Source: an uncultured Prevotella sp.
GTDB taxonomy: Bacteria; Bacteroidota; Bacteroidia; Bacteroidales; Bacteroidaceae
Reading direction: 5' to 3'
Assembly: GCA_900768785.1 (NCBI GenBank)
Contig: CAAGEG010000105.1
Coordinates: 1-18,333 of the forward strand
DNA: 18,333 bases
Shown here: one piece after another, positions 7,227 through 14,280 of the stretch
Layout of the letters: each line of letters starts with the position of its first letter
Numbering within the stretch: position 1 is the first letter of the stretch
Notes under the pieces: generated by a model
Databases searched by the model: none
What the model was told of the DNA's origin: nothing
Seen by the model: only the letters and a program-made list of their open reading frames with translations
Made by a program: the position numbers and the translations under genes

Positions 7227-8039
7227 ATGACAATAGGAGTTATCATTTCTACGTATAACAATCCTCGCTGGTTGGAAAAGACTCTCTGGGGATATATGGC
7301 ACAAACACGCAAGGCTGACGAGATAATAATTGCTGATGACGGTTCTAAAGACGACACTCGCCAACTAATAGAACGCTATTCTCAATTCTTGCCGATAAAG
7401 CATGTGTGGCACGAAGATAAGGGTTTCCGCAAGACAATAATACTTAACAAGGCTCTAAAAGAGGCGGTTTCAGACTATCTTGTTTTTACCGACCAAGACT
7501 GTGTGCCCAGAAAAGACTTCCTATCTACCCACGAAAGCAAGGCGGAAAAGGGATTTATCCTTAGCGGAGGATACTTTAAGTTGCCTATGGACTTAAGCCG
7601 TCAGATCACTAAAGACGATATTGAGTCGGGGAGAGCATTCTCTTTGTCATGGCTAAAAAGGCAAGGTTTGAAGTTCAACTTCAAATGTTCTAAGCTAATA
7701 ACCTATAAATGGCTGTCCCTATTCATGAACTTTATCACTCCCGCAAAAGCCACTTGGAACGGAATGAATAGTAGCGGATGGCGTGATGATATACTCTTTG
7801 TTAACGGTTTTGACGAACGTATGCAATACGGAGGAGAAGACAGAGAGATGGGAGAACGCATGTTTAACATGGGAATACGCGCAAAACAGATACGCTATTC
7901 AGCTATTGTGCTGCATCTGGACCACAGACGTCCTTATGTCAATAAAGAGGCTTGGCGCATCAATAATGCCATTCGCAAAGAGACAAAAAAGCAACATATC
8001 ATCAAGACACAATATGGTTTATCCCAAATCGGTCATTAG
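7227..8039 (+). CDS. Glycosyltransferase family 2 with galactosyltransferase-type C-terminus
   Basis: A 270-residue GT-A protein. The N-terminus, IGVIISTYNNPRWLEKTL, and IADDGS (35-40) form the nucleotide-binding part. TDQDC (88-92) is the DxD-type metal site. NGFDERMQYGGEDREMGERM (193-212) is the acceptor and catalytic acidic region found in GT2/GT27-like chondroitin-synthase-type enzymes, followed by VLHLDH (228-233), which often supplies a metal-binding histidine. No membrane segment is seen. The gene follows the GT10 gene by 35 bases and ends the plus-strand operon. Donor and acceptor are unknown; an LPS core or O-glycan sugar is the likely product given the neighbours. Confidence 0.9.
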   Translation: MTIGVIISTYNNPRWLEKTLWGYMAQTRKADEIIIADDGSKDDTRQLIERYSQFLPIKHVWHEDKGFRKTIILNKALKEAVSDYLVFTDQDCVPRKDFLSTHESKAEKGFILSGGYFKLPMDLSRQITKDDIESGRAFSLSWLKRQGLKFNFKCSKLITYKWLSLFMNFITPAKATWNGMNSSGWRDDILFVNGFDERMQYGGEDREMGERMFNMGIRAKQIRYSAIVLHLDHRRPYVNKEAWRINNAIRKETKKQHIIKTQYGLSQIGH

Positions 8040-8269
8040 ATTAAATCTTATTTAGCTTATCTCTTTGCCGTATTGAGTTAAGTTTTCATTGAAGGCATAG
8101 CGGGCTATGTCAAGATAAAGCGTGGCACAAAATGTTGCATAAAGGAGTAAAAGGAGCTGAAAAGCCAATGAAATATGGTAATAATAATTATCGGCGGTCT
8201 AATGACCGATTGGGTTTATGAGTTGCAACACTGTTGTTGCAACCCATAATAAAATGAATAAGGAGCGGT
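8040..8269. other. Convergent intergenic region with three hairpins
   Basis: This is non-coding sequence between the 3' ends of the GT2 gene (+) and the second LicD gene (-). CATAG/CTATG (8096-8100 with 8105-8109) and CGGTC/GACCG (about 8194-8207) are short dyads. The third and strongest is described as its own feature. The arrangement suggests two-way transcript ending, but none of the hairpins is followed by a clear run of T on either strand. Confidence 0.55.
8216..8249. terminator. Probable bidirectional terminator hairpin
   Basis: GTTGCAACA (8222-8230) and TGTTGCAAC (8235-8243) form a perfect 9-bp stem with a CTGT loop. After one A-C mismatch the stem is extended by TTATG/CATAA (8216-8220 with 8245-8249). 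It sits between convergent operons, 21 bases past the end of the LicD gene. A canonical T tract is lacking, so its role as terminator rests on position and strength. Confidence 0.5.
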
Positions 8270-9088
8270 TTATTTGTCTCCGTGATAATTTCTGTAAGGA
8301 TTTTCCAAATCCAAATAATAGAAATTGTGGCGGAATTCAGCACCTGCAGGAGGTGGAGTCATATAGTCTCCATACATCTTTGTAAGCAGTTTGTCGGCTT
8401 GTTCCACACCAAGAAGAGTGCGATCTTCAAAGTTATAAGGTTTCGGAGTGCCATAAACGCTACGCTCAACAACACTTCTTAATCCGTCATCAAAGCATAA
8501 CACATTACGGCTCTTATAGAAATCGTACTTCGTAAGAACCTTTCTGATACTTCTTTGTAAGCCTTCCACAGTAAACAACTTCCTACATAGCAACGGTAAC
8601 CAGCTGCTCGGACCATGCCCATGACGGTACGGGTCTCTATAAGTAAAGTACAATAGCTTGCACAAATGCTTATAATGGAAGTAGTGAAAACGTTGTGCCA
8701 ACTTGCTATCCGGCATACCGTCAACCGGGAAAACATCAACATAGACACCGCCAAGATATCGAAGATGAGCATGTTCTATAAGAGTAGTCTCCGAGTCTTG
8801 TATCTTTGCGAAGGGCTGAGGATAGGTCTTGTCATTCTCAGCACATATTAATTCATATCTTTTCGGCAACCATTCGGAAGCGTGTTCAATAAGTTTGTCA
8901 TAGTCACTATGCGGCATACAAACGTCAGCATCATCATCCCAAGGTATAAACCCTTTGTGTCTGACTGCTCCGAGCATGGTTCCGGCAATAAGATAATATC
9001 TTAGATTGTATTTTCTGCAAGTTTCATCTATGGCAGACAATATGTTGAGCATATTGTTGTGAAGTTTTTTCAAGTCGTATTCCGGCAT
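8270..9088 (-). CDS. LicD-family phosphotransferase (second; last gene of the phosphonate operon)
   Basis: A 272-residue LicD protein starting at the ATG 9086-9088; an upstream in-frame TTG would add only two residues. The signature is AGTMLGAVRHKGFIPWDDD (35-53) with DVCMPHSDYDKL following, nearly identical to the signature in the other LicD gene of this window. A second block, GGVYVDVFPVDGMP, lies near residue 105, and LLTKMYGDYMTPPP is near the C-terminus. Encoded directly after a cytidylyltransferase and the aminoethylphosphonate synthesis genes, it is best read as the enzyme that transfers aminoethylphosphonate from CMP-AEP to a glycan hydroxyl. The gap to the cytidylyltransferase gene is 76 bases. 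Beyond the signature region the two LicD proteins diverge strongly, which suggests different acceptors. The donor assignment is inference from the operon. Confidence 0.92.
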   Translation of the reverse strand: MPEYDLKKLHNNMLNILSAIDETCRKYNLRYYLIAGTMLGAVRHKGFIPWDDDADVCMPHSDYDKLIEHASEWLPKRYELICAENDKTYPQPFAKIQDSETTLIEHAHLRYLGGVYVDVFPVDGMPDSKLAQRFHYFHYKHLCKLLYFTYRDPYRHGHGPSSWLPLLCRKLFTVEGLQRSIRKVLTKYDFYKSRNVLCFDDGLRSVVERSVYGTPKPYNFEDRTLLGVEQADKLLTKMYGDYMTPPPAGAEFRHNFYYLDLENPYRNYHGDK

Positions 9089-9164
9089 TTTCAAATAGTT
9101 ATTTGTATCATATAATTATAAAAAAGTCATAACACGCTAATTGGCATTATGACTTTTAAGACGT

Positions 9165-9884
9165 CTATATATATGGTATGACGTTCTCTTCTGCATATTT
9201 GAGGTCAAGTTCGTCGTCTATTTCATACCACTTGACATCATGTGCATTAAGCACAAACATCGGCATAAGCCGTTGAGACATATCGAGTAGCTGGTACTCA
9301 TAACCGAGTTTAGGACTCTTTTCTGCTATGCGGCTGTATTCATCACACATCTTTTTGAAAAACGAAGCCGACAATTTGTGTATGCCGACAAGTTCTCCTT
9401 TAACGTTAATAGTGCTTTTATCGGTAGAACAACGCGTGAGGCGGCATTCGTCATCATACTCTACATAATACTGATCTTGAAACTTTGTAGTAGGTGTAAT
9501 GAGCATTATGTCCGGGCGGTTATCAGAAATAAGGTTGGTAATGGCATTACTTCCATATATTATATCCGATTCCAAGAGTAGGAAATCACTATCTCCGATA
9601 GCTTCGCGACAATTATATAGAGTGTACATACTGTTTGTTTCGGCATAACGTTCGCTATATACACATTCTATTTGAGGATATTTTTCAACAAGCGAATCGT
9701 ATGTTTCGTGCTTGTATCCCGTACCTATAATAATACGTTTTATGCCACATGCCAATAGCGTTTCAATAGAACGCAACACCATAGCCTTGCCTCCAACAGG
9801 GATAAAGCCCTTTGGCATGGTCTCGGTCATACGTCCAAAGCGGCTGCCAAGCCCTGCTGCCATAATCACAGCTGTATCAATCAT
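9165..9884 (-). CDS. pntC: CTP:2-aminoethylphosphonate cytidylyltransferase (PntC/LicC-like)
   Basis: A 239-residue MobA/LicC-type nucleotidyltransferase. The N-terminus has the nucleotide-binding signature AAGLGSRFGRMTETMPKGF (9-27), with K25 the expected catalytic lysine. TNSMYTLYNC (83-92) is shared with choline-phosphate cytidylyltransferases, and LLLESDIIY (102-110) supplies the metal-binding aspartate D107. LicC activates phosphocholine; PntC enzymes activate aminoethylphosphonate to CMP-AEP and are commonly fused or adjacent to AEP transaminase. Here the ATG (9882-9884) lies inside the end of the transaminase gene, overlapping it by 8 bases (ATGATTGA), so translation is probably coupled. 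That context makes AEP the likely substrate over phosphocholine. The TTG at 9893 is not favoured. Confidence 0.88.
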   Translation of the reverse strand: MIDTAVIMAAGLGSRFGRMTETMPKGFIPVGGKAMVLRSIETLLACGIKRIIIGTGYKHETYDSLVEKYPQIECVYSERYAETNSMYTLYNCREAIGDSDFLLLESDIIYGSNAITNLISDNRPDIMLITPTTKFQDQYYVEYDDECRLTRCSTDKSTINVKGELVGIHKLSASFFKKMCDEYSRIAEKSPKLGYEYQLLDMSQRLMPMFVLNAHDVKWYEIDDELDLKYAEENVIPYI

Positions 9885-11001
9885 TATACACAACTTTAAT
9901 GTTATACTCTTTTAAAGCCTTTTCCAAGACAACGAAAAAATCATCAATATCACTCTCATCTATTGCTCCGAGAGCACAAAGACGGAATGTATCGGTTGTG
10001 CTAATCTTGCCCGGATAAATGGTAAAGCCATGTTCATAACAATAATCATGCACTTTATCAAAGTCCCAATTAGGGTCATCGGGATATTTAATAGATACAA
10101 CAAGCCCCGATTGTATGTCTTTTCTTATCACATCTTTAAAGCCGAGTTTGTCTATACCTCTATGTATGGCATCAAAAACTCTGCGGTGTCGGGCAAATTT
10201 TGCCGCTTCTCCTTCTTCCCAATACTCTTTTAACGCCTGCATAGTAGCATATATGGTCTGCACGGGAGGCGTGAAATGCATCTGTCCCGTACGTTCAAAG
10301 TAGTCGTATTGTAGGAACAAATTACAATAATAAGACCGTTTGGGATAGTGTTGAGAGGCTTCTATAATGGCTCTATTACCTACTATAAAGGACAAACCTG
10401 TCATAGCCATTAGTCCTTTTTGTGCTGATGCCATACAGAAATCAACGTTGTCTTCTTCCATATCAAAGGGAATCATGCCGAGTGAAGATGTGGTATCAAC
10501 AACGAAAATGGCATTATGAGCATGTGCCATCTTGCCTATTTCGCGAATAGGATTAAGCACTCCTGTACCTGTTTCATGGTGAGTTGTATATACTAAAGCT
10601 ATGTCCGGGTTCTCGTCAAGTGTTTGTTTAACGTCATCAAGATTGGGGATATCAAACACAGAAGATTGAAGATTGATATGCGGCATGCCATAATATTGAC
10701 ATACTTCTACCGCTCTTGAACTATAAGCACCGTTGTTTACAACAAGTATCTTCTTGTTTTCGGGCAAAAGAGAATTAAGACAAATGTCTATATTTATAGT
10801 GCCGGAGCCTGTAAACAACACAGCTGTGTGCTTGTCTTTATCACCATGAGCAACTTTAACAAGCTGGTTTCTCAACTCTTTCATGTTATCTGCAAACTCT
10901 TTTTCACGCGGACAAATATCCGGAACTATCTGTGCCAGCTTTACCGTATCGGTAGTTGTGGCAGGACCGGGATTTAACAAAACATTTCTCTTTATCTTCA
11001 T
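9877..11001 (-). CDS. phnW: 2-aminoethylphosphonate-pyruvate transaminase (biosynthetic AEPT)
   Basis: A 374-residue class V PLP-dependent aminotransferase related to PhnW. The N-terminus has LLNPGPATTT (8-17), with phosphate-contacting residues. LFTGSGTINID (62-72) is the PLP phosphate loop, VVDTTSSLGM (167-176) contains D169, which pairs with the pyridine nitrogen, and SAQKGLMAM (192-200) contains the Schiff-base lysine K195. PhnW proteins run AEP to phosphonoacetaldehyde in catabolism. In this operon, with PEP mutase and phosphonopyruvate decarboxylase and without a phosphonoacetaldehyde hydrolase, the enzyme should run in the synthetic direction, making AEP. Its stop overlaps the cytidylyltransferase start. 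The symbol describes family, not direction; the B. fragilis equivalent is often called aepZ. Confidence 0.92.
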   Translation of the reverse strand: MKIKRNVLLNPGPATTTDTVKLAQIVPDICPREKEFADNMKELRNQLVKVAHGDKDKHTAVLFTGSGTINIDICLNSLLPENKKILVVNNGAYSSRAVEVCQYYGMPHINLQSSVFDIPNLDDVKQTLDENPDIALVYTTHHETGTGVLNPIREIGKMAHAHNAIFVVDTTSSLGMIPFDMEEDNVDFCMASAQKGLMAMTGLSFIVGNRAIIEASQHYPKRSYYCNLFLQYDYFERTGQMHFTPPVQTIYATMQALKEYWEEGEAAKFARHRRVFDAIHRGIDKLGFKDVIRKDIQSGLVVSIKYPDDPNWDFDKVHDYCYEHGFTIYPGKISTTDTFRLCALGAIDESDIDDFFVVLEKALKEYNIKVVYND

Positions 11002-11110
11002 AAGATATGGAATATTGGATATTATTATTTCAATAAGTTACTATATAAACAAAGCATACCACATAGTCGCAATACTTCATCATAATCGTCTATAGTTAAA
11101 ACTATAATAT
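11002..11110. other. 109-base gap inside the phosphonate operon
   Basis: This is non-coding sequence between aepY and the transaminase gene. A perfect AT-only inverted repeat, TATAGTT/AACTATA (11091-11097 with 11100-11106), lies 4 bases past the aepY stop. No good TAnnTTTG element was found on the minus strand, so I read this as an operon-internal gap, possibly with a partial attenuator or an RNA processing site. Confidence 0.4.
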
Positions 11111-12241
11111 TTAGCTGTTTTGAATAAAGTCCATCAAAGCGGTTTTATTCTCAATAGGTGTCGTCGTAGGCCTTCCGAGATTGTCTCGTGAGCCTTTTTT
11201 CACTTTTATCTCTAATAATACCGGACCCTCATTAGCAGCAAGAGAGGTTAAAATCTCTTGCAATTCTTCGCGCTTCTCTACACTTATGACTTTCTTATAA
11301 CCGCAACAAGCAGCAATATTTGGTATGTCTATGTTAAGTCCGATAGTGGGTTGACCACCAACAGAATCATGTGCGCCATTGTTAAACACTATATGGAAGA
11401 AGTTTTTGGGAGCCATTTCGCCAACGATACCCATGCTTCCCATGTGCATTATTACCGCTCCGTCGCCATCAAAACAATAGATATTGCGGTCGGGTTTATT
11501 TAATGCAATACCCAGAGCTATCTGAGATGCATGTCCCATAGAGCCTACTGTTAGGAAGTCACGATGGTGTGCATGTTCGCTATTCTCCCTATATTCAAAC
11601 AGCTCACGTGATATTTTGCCTGTGGTAGATACCACTACGGCTTTCTTATCCATAGAGGCTGCAACCATTTGTATGGCTTCTTCGCGCTCTAAGGCATAAT
11701 CGTATTGACGGTTATTCTTCAGTTTGTAACTGTCAAAAGTGCCTTTTTTAACCACAAGAGCAAACACCTCATTGGTTGTTTTCATATAGTTTACAGCATT
11801 GGCAATCTGTGTTTGCAAGTCGTTTTCATTATCGGCAATAATTTCATTCCTTATCCCCATACAATCAAGAAGCGGAATTGTTACCTTTCCTTGCTTGATA
11901 TGCTGTGGCTCATCATGCACGTTAGGTTCACCTCTCCAACCGATAACGAGCAGCACAGGCATATTATACACCTCTTTATCTGTAAGCGAAAGGAGTGGAT
12001 TTATGGTGTTTCCAAGTCCGGAATTTTGCATATAAACAACCGGAATACCCCCTGTGGCGAGATGATAACCGGCAGCGAGACCTATGGCACCACCTTCATT
12101 GGCTGCAATAATATTGTTTTTCTTATCGGCATTGTCGGTAATATAAGCACACAAGTTCTTGAGTAGTGAGTCGGGAACACCTGCATAGAATTCTATGCCA
12201 TACTCACTAAGTAGATTATAAAAGAAAGAAGGACGTATCAT
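11111..12241 (-). CDS. aepY: Phosphonopyruvate decarboxylase
   Basis: A 376-residue thiamine-diphosphate enzyme that decarboxylates phosphonopyruvate to phosphonoacetaldehyde. This irreversible step pulls the unfavourable PEP mutase reaction forward. The N-terminal part has YAGVPDSLLKNL (19-30) and AANEGGAIGLAAGYHLATG (46-64), with E49 the expected cofactor-activating glutamate. The C-terminal ThDP-Mg motif starts at GDGA (259-262) and ends at NNGAHDSVGGQPT (287-299), a segment typical of the family. Length equals that of the characterised B. fragilis enzyme family (about 375 residues). It lies 48 bases after aepX on the same strand. The start is an ATG at 12239-12241. Confidence 0.96.
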   Translation of the reverse strand: MIRPSFFYNLLSEYGIEFYAGVPDSLLKNLCAYITDNADKKNNIIAANEGGAIGLAAGYHLATGGIPVVYMQNSGLGNTINPLLSLTDKEVYNMPVLLVIGWRGEPNVHDEPQHIKQGKVTIPLLDCMGIRNEIIADNENDLQTQIANAVNYMKTTNEVFALVVKKGTFDSYKLKNNRQYDYALEREEAIQMVAASMDKKAVVVSTTGKISRELFEYRENSEHAHHRDFLTVGSMGHASQIALGIALNKPDRNIYCFDGDGAVIMHMGSMGIVGEMAPKNFFHIVFNNGAHDSVGGQPTIGLNIDIPNIAACCGYKKVISVEKREELQEILTSLAANEGPVLLEIKVKKGSRDNLGRPTTTPIENKTALMDFIQNS

Positions 12242-12289
12242 TATTGATAGTTATCAGTTTAATTTAATAAAGAAATGTTTCCAATTAGG

Positions 12290-13591
12290 TTATTTAGTTC
12301 CCGGAATAAGTTCAAGTATCTCCTTAATAGGCATGCATAAATCATTTGCATCATAAGAACGATGATTCTCAAGAATAGACGTTGCCACTTTTACCATGGC
12401 AGGATAAGCGGCGCGTAGCATGTGGTTGGCATATATAACTACATTGATACCCCATTCGTGCAATTCTTCTTCGCGGAGATAATTATATGTTGTTGGAACG
12501 ACAATAATAGGCACAAAAGGATGAACTTTGCGGAATTCTTGGCAGAACGCCTTTATATCGGCACCTGTTTTTTCCTTGCTGTGAATCATAATTCCGTCAG
12601 CTCCTGCATCTACATACGCATTTGCCCTCTCAAGAGCATCCTCTAAAGGCTTGCCCGCAATAAGACTTTCGATGCGTGCAATTATCATAAAGTCGCTCGT
12701 AATCTGTGCATTCTTTCCCGTTTTTATTTTATGGCAGAAGCCCTCTATAGTGTCTTGAGTCTGTATGGCGTCTGTTCCGAACAAAGAATTCTTTTTTAAA
12801 CCAACTTTATCTTCTATGATGATGGCAGATATGCCATTGCGTTCAAGAGTCCTAACCGTGAATGCAAAGTGCTCGGGTTTGCCTCCGGTATCGCCATCAT
12901 ATATAATGGGCTTTGTTGTACACTCTAATATGTTTGTGAGATCTTGCATGCGTGTAGTGAGATCTACGGCTTCTATGTCCGGTTTTCCTTTACTTGTAGA
13001 GTCGGTAAGCGAGCTTGACCACATGCCGTCAAAGGCATCTATGCTCGTTCCGTTGGTTACTTCGATGTTCTCACATATTAGTCCTGACAAACCATCGTGC
13101 ACTTCAAGAATTCTTACTATTGGTTTTGCGTTTATCAATCGACGTAGTGTTTTTAGTCTAACATCGGGTGTGGTACCTATAGACTTTATCTCCTTATCCA
13201 AAGAAGATGAGTTTATGCCGGCTGTATATGGTATTTCAATAATTTCTCCACCAAGTTCTTTCATAGTAAGTATGGCTTCTTCACGCAATTCTCTATCGGG
13301 TCCCGTTTGCCAATCATCGCCATGAATCATGAAATCCGGCTTGATTTTTCTTAGATTAGGTGCGTAATTCCATTCGTCTTGCGGCACTACGTGAGCTACG
13401 CCTTTGATGCTTTGAACTACTTTTTTACGTTGTTCGTATGTTAGATAAGGTAAACGCTTGTGTGAAGCTATTGCTTTGTCGGTAAAAAGACCAATGGTTA
13501 GTTCTCCGTATTTTGCTCCTTCGTTGATGATATTAATAAGTCCGGGATGCATAATGTCGGCAATCATGCCTAAGTAAACAGTTTTTGTCAT
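12290..13591 (-). CDS. aepX: Phosphoenolpyruvate mutase with N-terminal nucleotidyltransferase-like domain
   Basis: A 433-residue two-domain protein. Residues about 1-140 resemble TagD/GCT-type cytidylyltransferases. GMIADIMHPGLINII (8-22) corresponds to the HxGH region, RLPYLTYEQRKKVV to the R-containing helix, HGDDW (90-94) to the GDDW element and INSSS (127-131) to the ISSxx motif. The second histidine of HxGH is leucine here (H15-P-G-L18). Residues about 148-433 form a PEP mutase/isocitrate lyase-fold domain with WSSS (191-194), YDGDTGG (231-237) and the diagnostic EDKVGLKKNS (260-269). The C-terminal domain isomerises PEP to phosphonopyruvate, the C-P bond-forming step. The ATG at 13589-13591 is chosen; the 13636 GTG would add 15 non-conserved residues. 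First gene of the five-gene operon. Confidence 0.95.
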   Translation of the reverse strand: MTKTVYLGMIADIMHPGLINIINEGAKYGELTIGLFTDKAIASHKRLPYLTYEQRKKVVQSIKGVAHVVPQDEWNYAPNLRKIKPDFMIHGDDWQTGPDRELREEAILTMKELGGEIIEIPYTAGINSSSLDKEIKSIGTTPDVRLKTLRRLINAKPIVRILEVHDGLSGLICENIEVTNGTSIDAFDGMWSSSLTDSTSKGKPDIEAVDLTTRMQDLTNILECTTKPIIYDGDTGGKPEHFAFTVRTLERNGISAIIIEDKVGLKKNSLFGTDAIQTQDTIEGFCHKIKTGKNAQITSDFMIIARIESLIAGKPLEDALERANAYVDAGADGIMIHSKEKTGADIKAFCQEFRKVHPFVPIIVVPTTYNYLREEELHEWGINVVIYANHMLRAAYPAMVKVATSILENHRSYDANDLCMPIKEILELIPGTK

Positions 13592-13648
13592 GATAAGGTA
13601 GCTATGTTTTATTATAAAATAATATGTATAGTTCACACTATACGTATA

Positions 13649-13688
13649 TAAGTTACACTAATATTTCTTTTTAAGTTACACTAATATT
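13649..13688. repeat. Two perfect 17-base tandem repeats at the aepX operon start
   Basis: TAAGTTACACTAATATT occurs at 13649-13665 and again at 13672-13688, a period of 23 bases. A degenerate third copy (AGTTCACACTA) begins at 13630. They fall just downstream of the predicted minus-strand promoter, about +1 to +40, ahead of aepX. Placement fits a repressor or activator binding array or a leader RNA element. Confidence 0.75.
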
Positions 13689-13691
13689 CCG

Positions 13692-13723
13692 CAAATATAA
13701 AGTTATTCTGCGTGTTATACAAA
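13692..13723 (-). promoter_or_regulatory. Predicted promoter of the phosphonate operon
   Basis: Read on the minus strand, TTTG (13723-13720) is followed after 20 bases by TATATTTG (13699-13692), an essentially ideal Bacteroidetes promoter. The start of transcription would be near 13685, leaving a leader of about 95 bases before the aepX ATG at 13591, containing the tandem repeats. Confidence 0.7.
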
Positions 13724-13724
13724 T

Positions 13725-13744
13725 TTACAAAAGATATTTTGTAA
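13725..13744. repeat. Perfect 8-bp dyad upstream of the phosphonate operon promoter
   Basis: TTACAAAA (13725-13732) and TTTTGTAA (13737-13744) flank GATA. The dyad starts one base from the -33 element of the aepX promoter and lies 9 bases past the stop of the RNA methyltransferase gene. It could be an operator or the weak AT-rich 3' end hairpin of the upstream operon. Confidence 0.5.
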
Positions 13745-13752
13745 TTGTATAT

Positions 13753-14280
13753 TTATATTATAGAAGAGGCAAAATGCCACACCACGATACCGGCAGTTAC
13801 ACTTACGTTGAGCGAATGTTTGGTTCCGTATTGTGGAATCTCTATACAGCCATCAGCAATATCTATTACGCTTTGATGAACGCCTTTTACTTCGTTGCCC
13901 AAAATTATGGCATACCGTTTGTTTTTTTCAGGTTTGAAGGTGTTCAATAGCGTACTTCCTTCACATTGTTCAATAGCCAATACTTCGTAACCATTGGCAT
14001 GCAAGGTGTTAACAGCCTCTTCGGCGGTGTCAAAGTGGCGCCATGTAACACTATCTTCGGCACCAAGAGCTGTTTTATGTATTTCTGAGTGTGGCGGACA
14101 TGCTGTTATGCCACAAAGCCAAACGGCTTCTACTCGGAATGCATCGCATGATCGGAACACCGAACCTACATTGTATAGGCTTCTTACATCGTCTAATACA
14201 ACAATCAGAGGGAGTTTTTCCGCTGTGCGAAACTCCTCTATTGTCATGCGATTCATTTCGATTGTTCGTAGTTTACGCAT
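13753..14280 (-). CDS. TrmH/SpoU-family RNA 2'-O-methyltransferase
   Basis: A 175-residue SPOUT-fold methyltransferase that should use S-adenosylmethionine to methylate ribose in tRNA or rRNA. The three family motifs are present: NVGSVFRSCDAF (37-48) with R43, ILGNEVKGV (126-134), and IPQYGTKHSLNVSVTAG (148-164), which forms the SAM-binding knot. It lacks the extra N-terminal substrate domain of RlmB-type proteins, so a TrmH- or TrmL-like tRNA target is possible, but the substrate is not determined. Its ATG overlaps the sufE stop by 8 bases (ATGCGTAA), so the two are probably translationally coupled. It is the last gene of the xerD-U32-sufE operon. Confidence 0.93.
   Translation of the reverse strand: MRKLRTIEMNRMTIEEFRTAEKLPLIVVLDDVRSLYNVGSVFRSCDAFRVEAVWLCGITACPPHSEIHKTALGAEDSVTWRHFDTAEEAVNTLHANGYEVLAIEQCEGSTLLNTFKPEKNKRYAIILGNEVKGVHQSVIDIADGCIEIPQYGTKHSLNVSVTAGIVVWHFASSII

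Noticed and set aside
9877..11001. Phosphonate degradation role for the PhnW-like transaminase
   Set aside because: No phosphonoacetaldehyde hydrolase (phnX) or C-P lyase is present, while PEP mutase and decarboxylase are directly upstream; the synthetic direction fits better.
11705..12166. 153-codon plus-strand open frame opposite aepY
   Set aside because: Antisense to the conserved N-terminal half of the decarboxylase; no domain seen.
12765..13325. 186-codon plus-strand open frame opposite aepX
   Set aside because: Low-complexity serine-rich translation, antisense to conserved PEP mutase codons.
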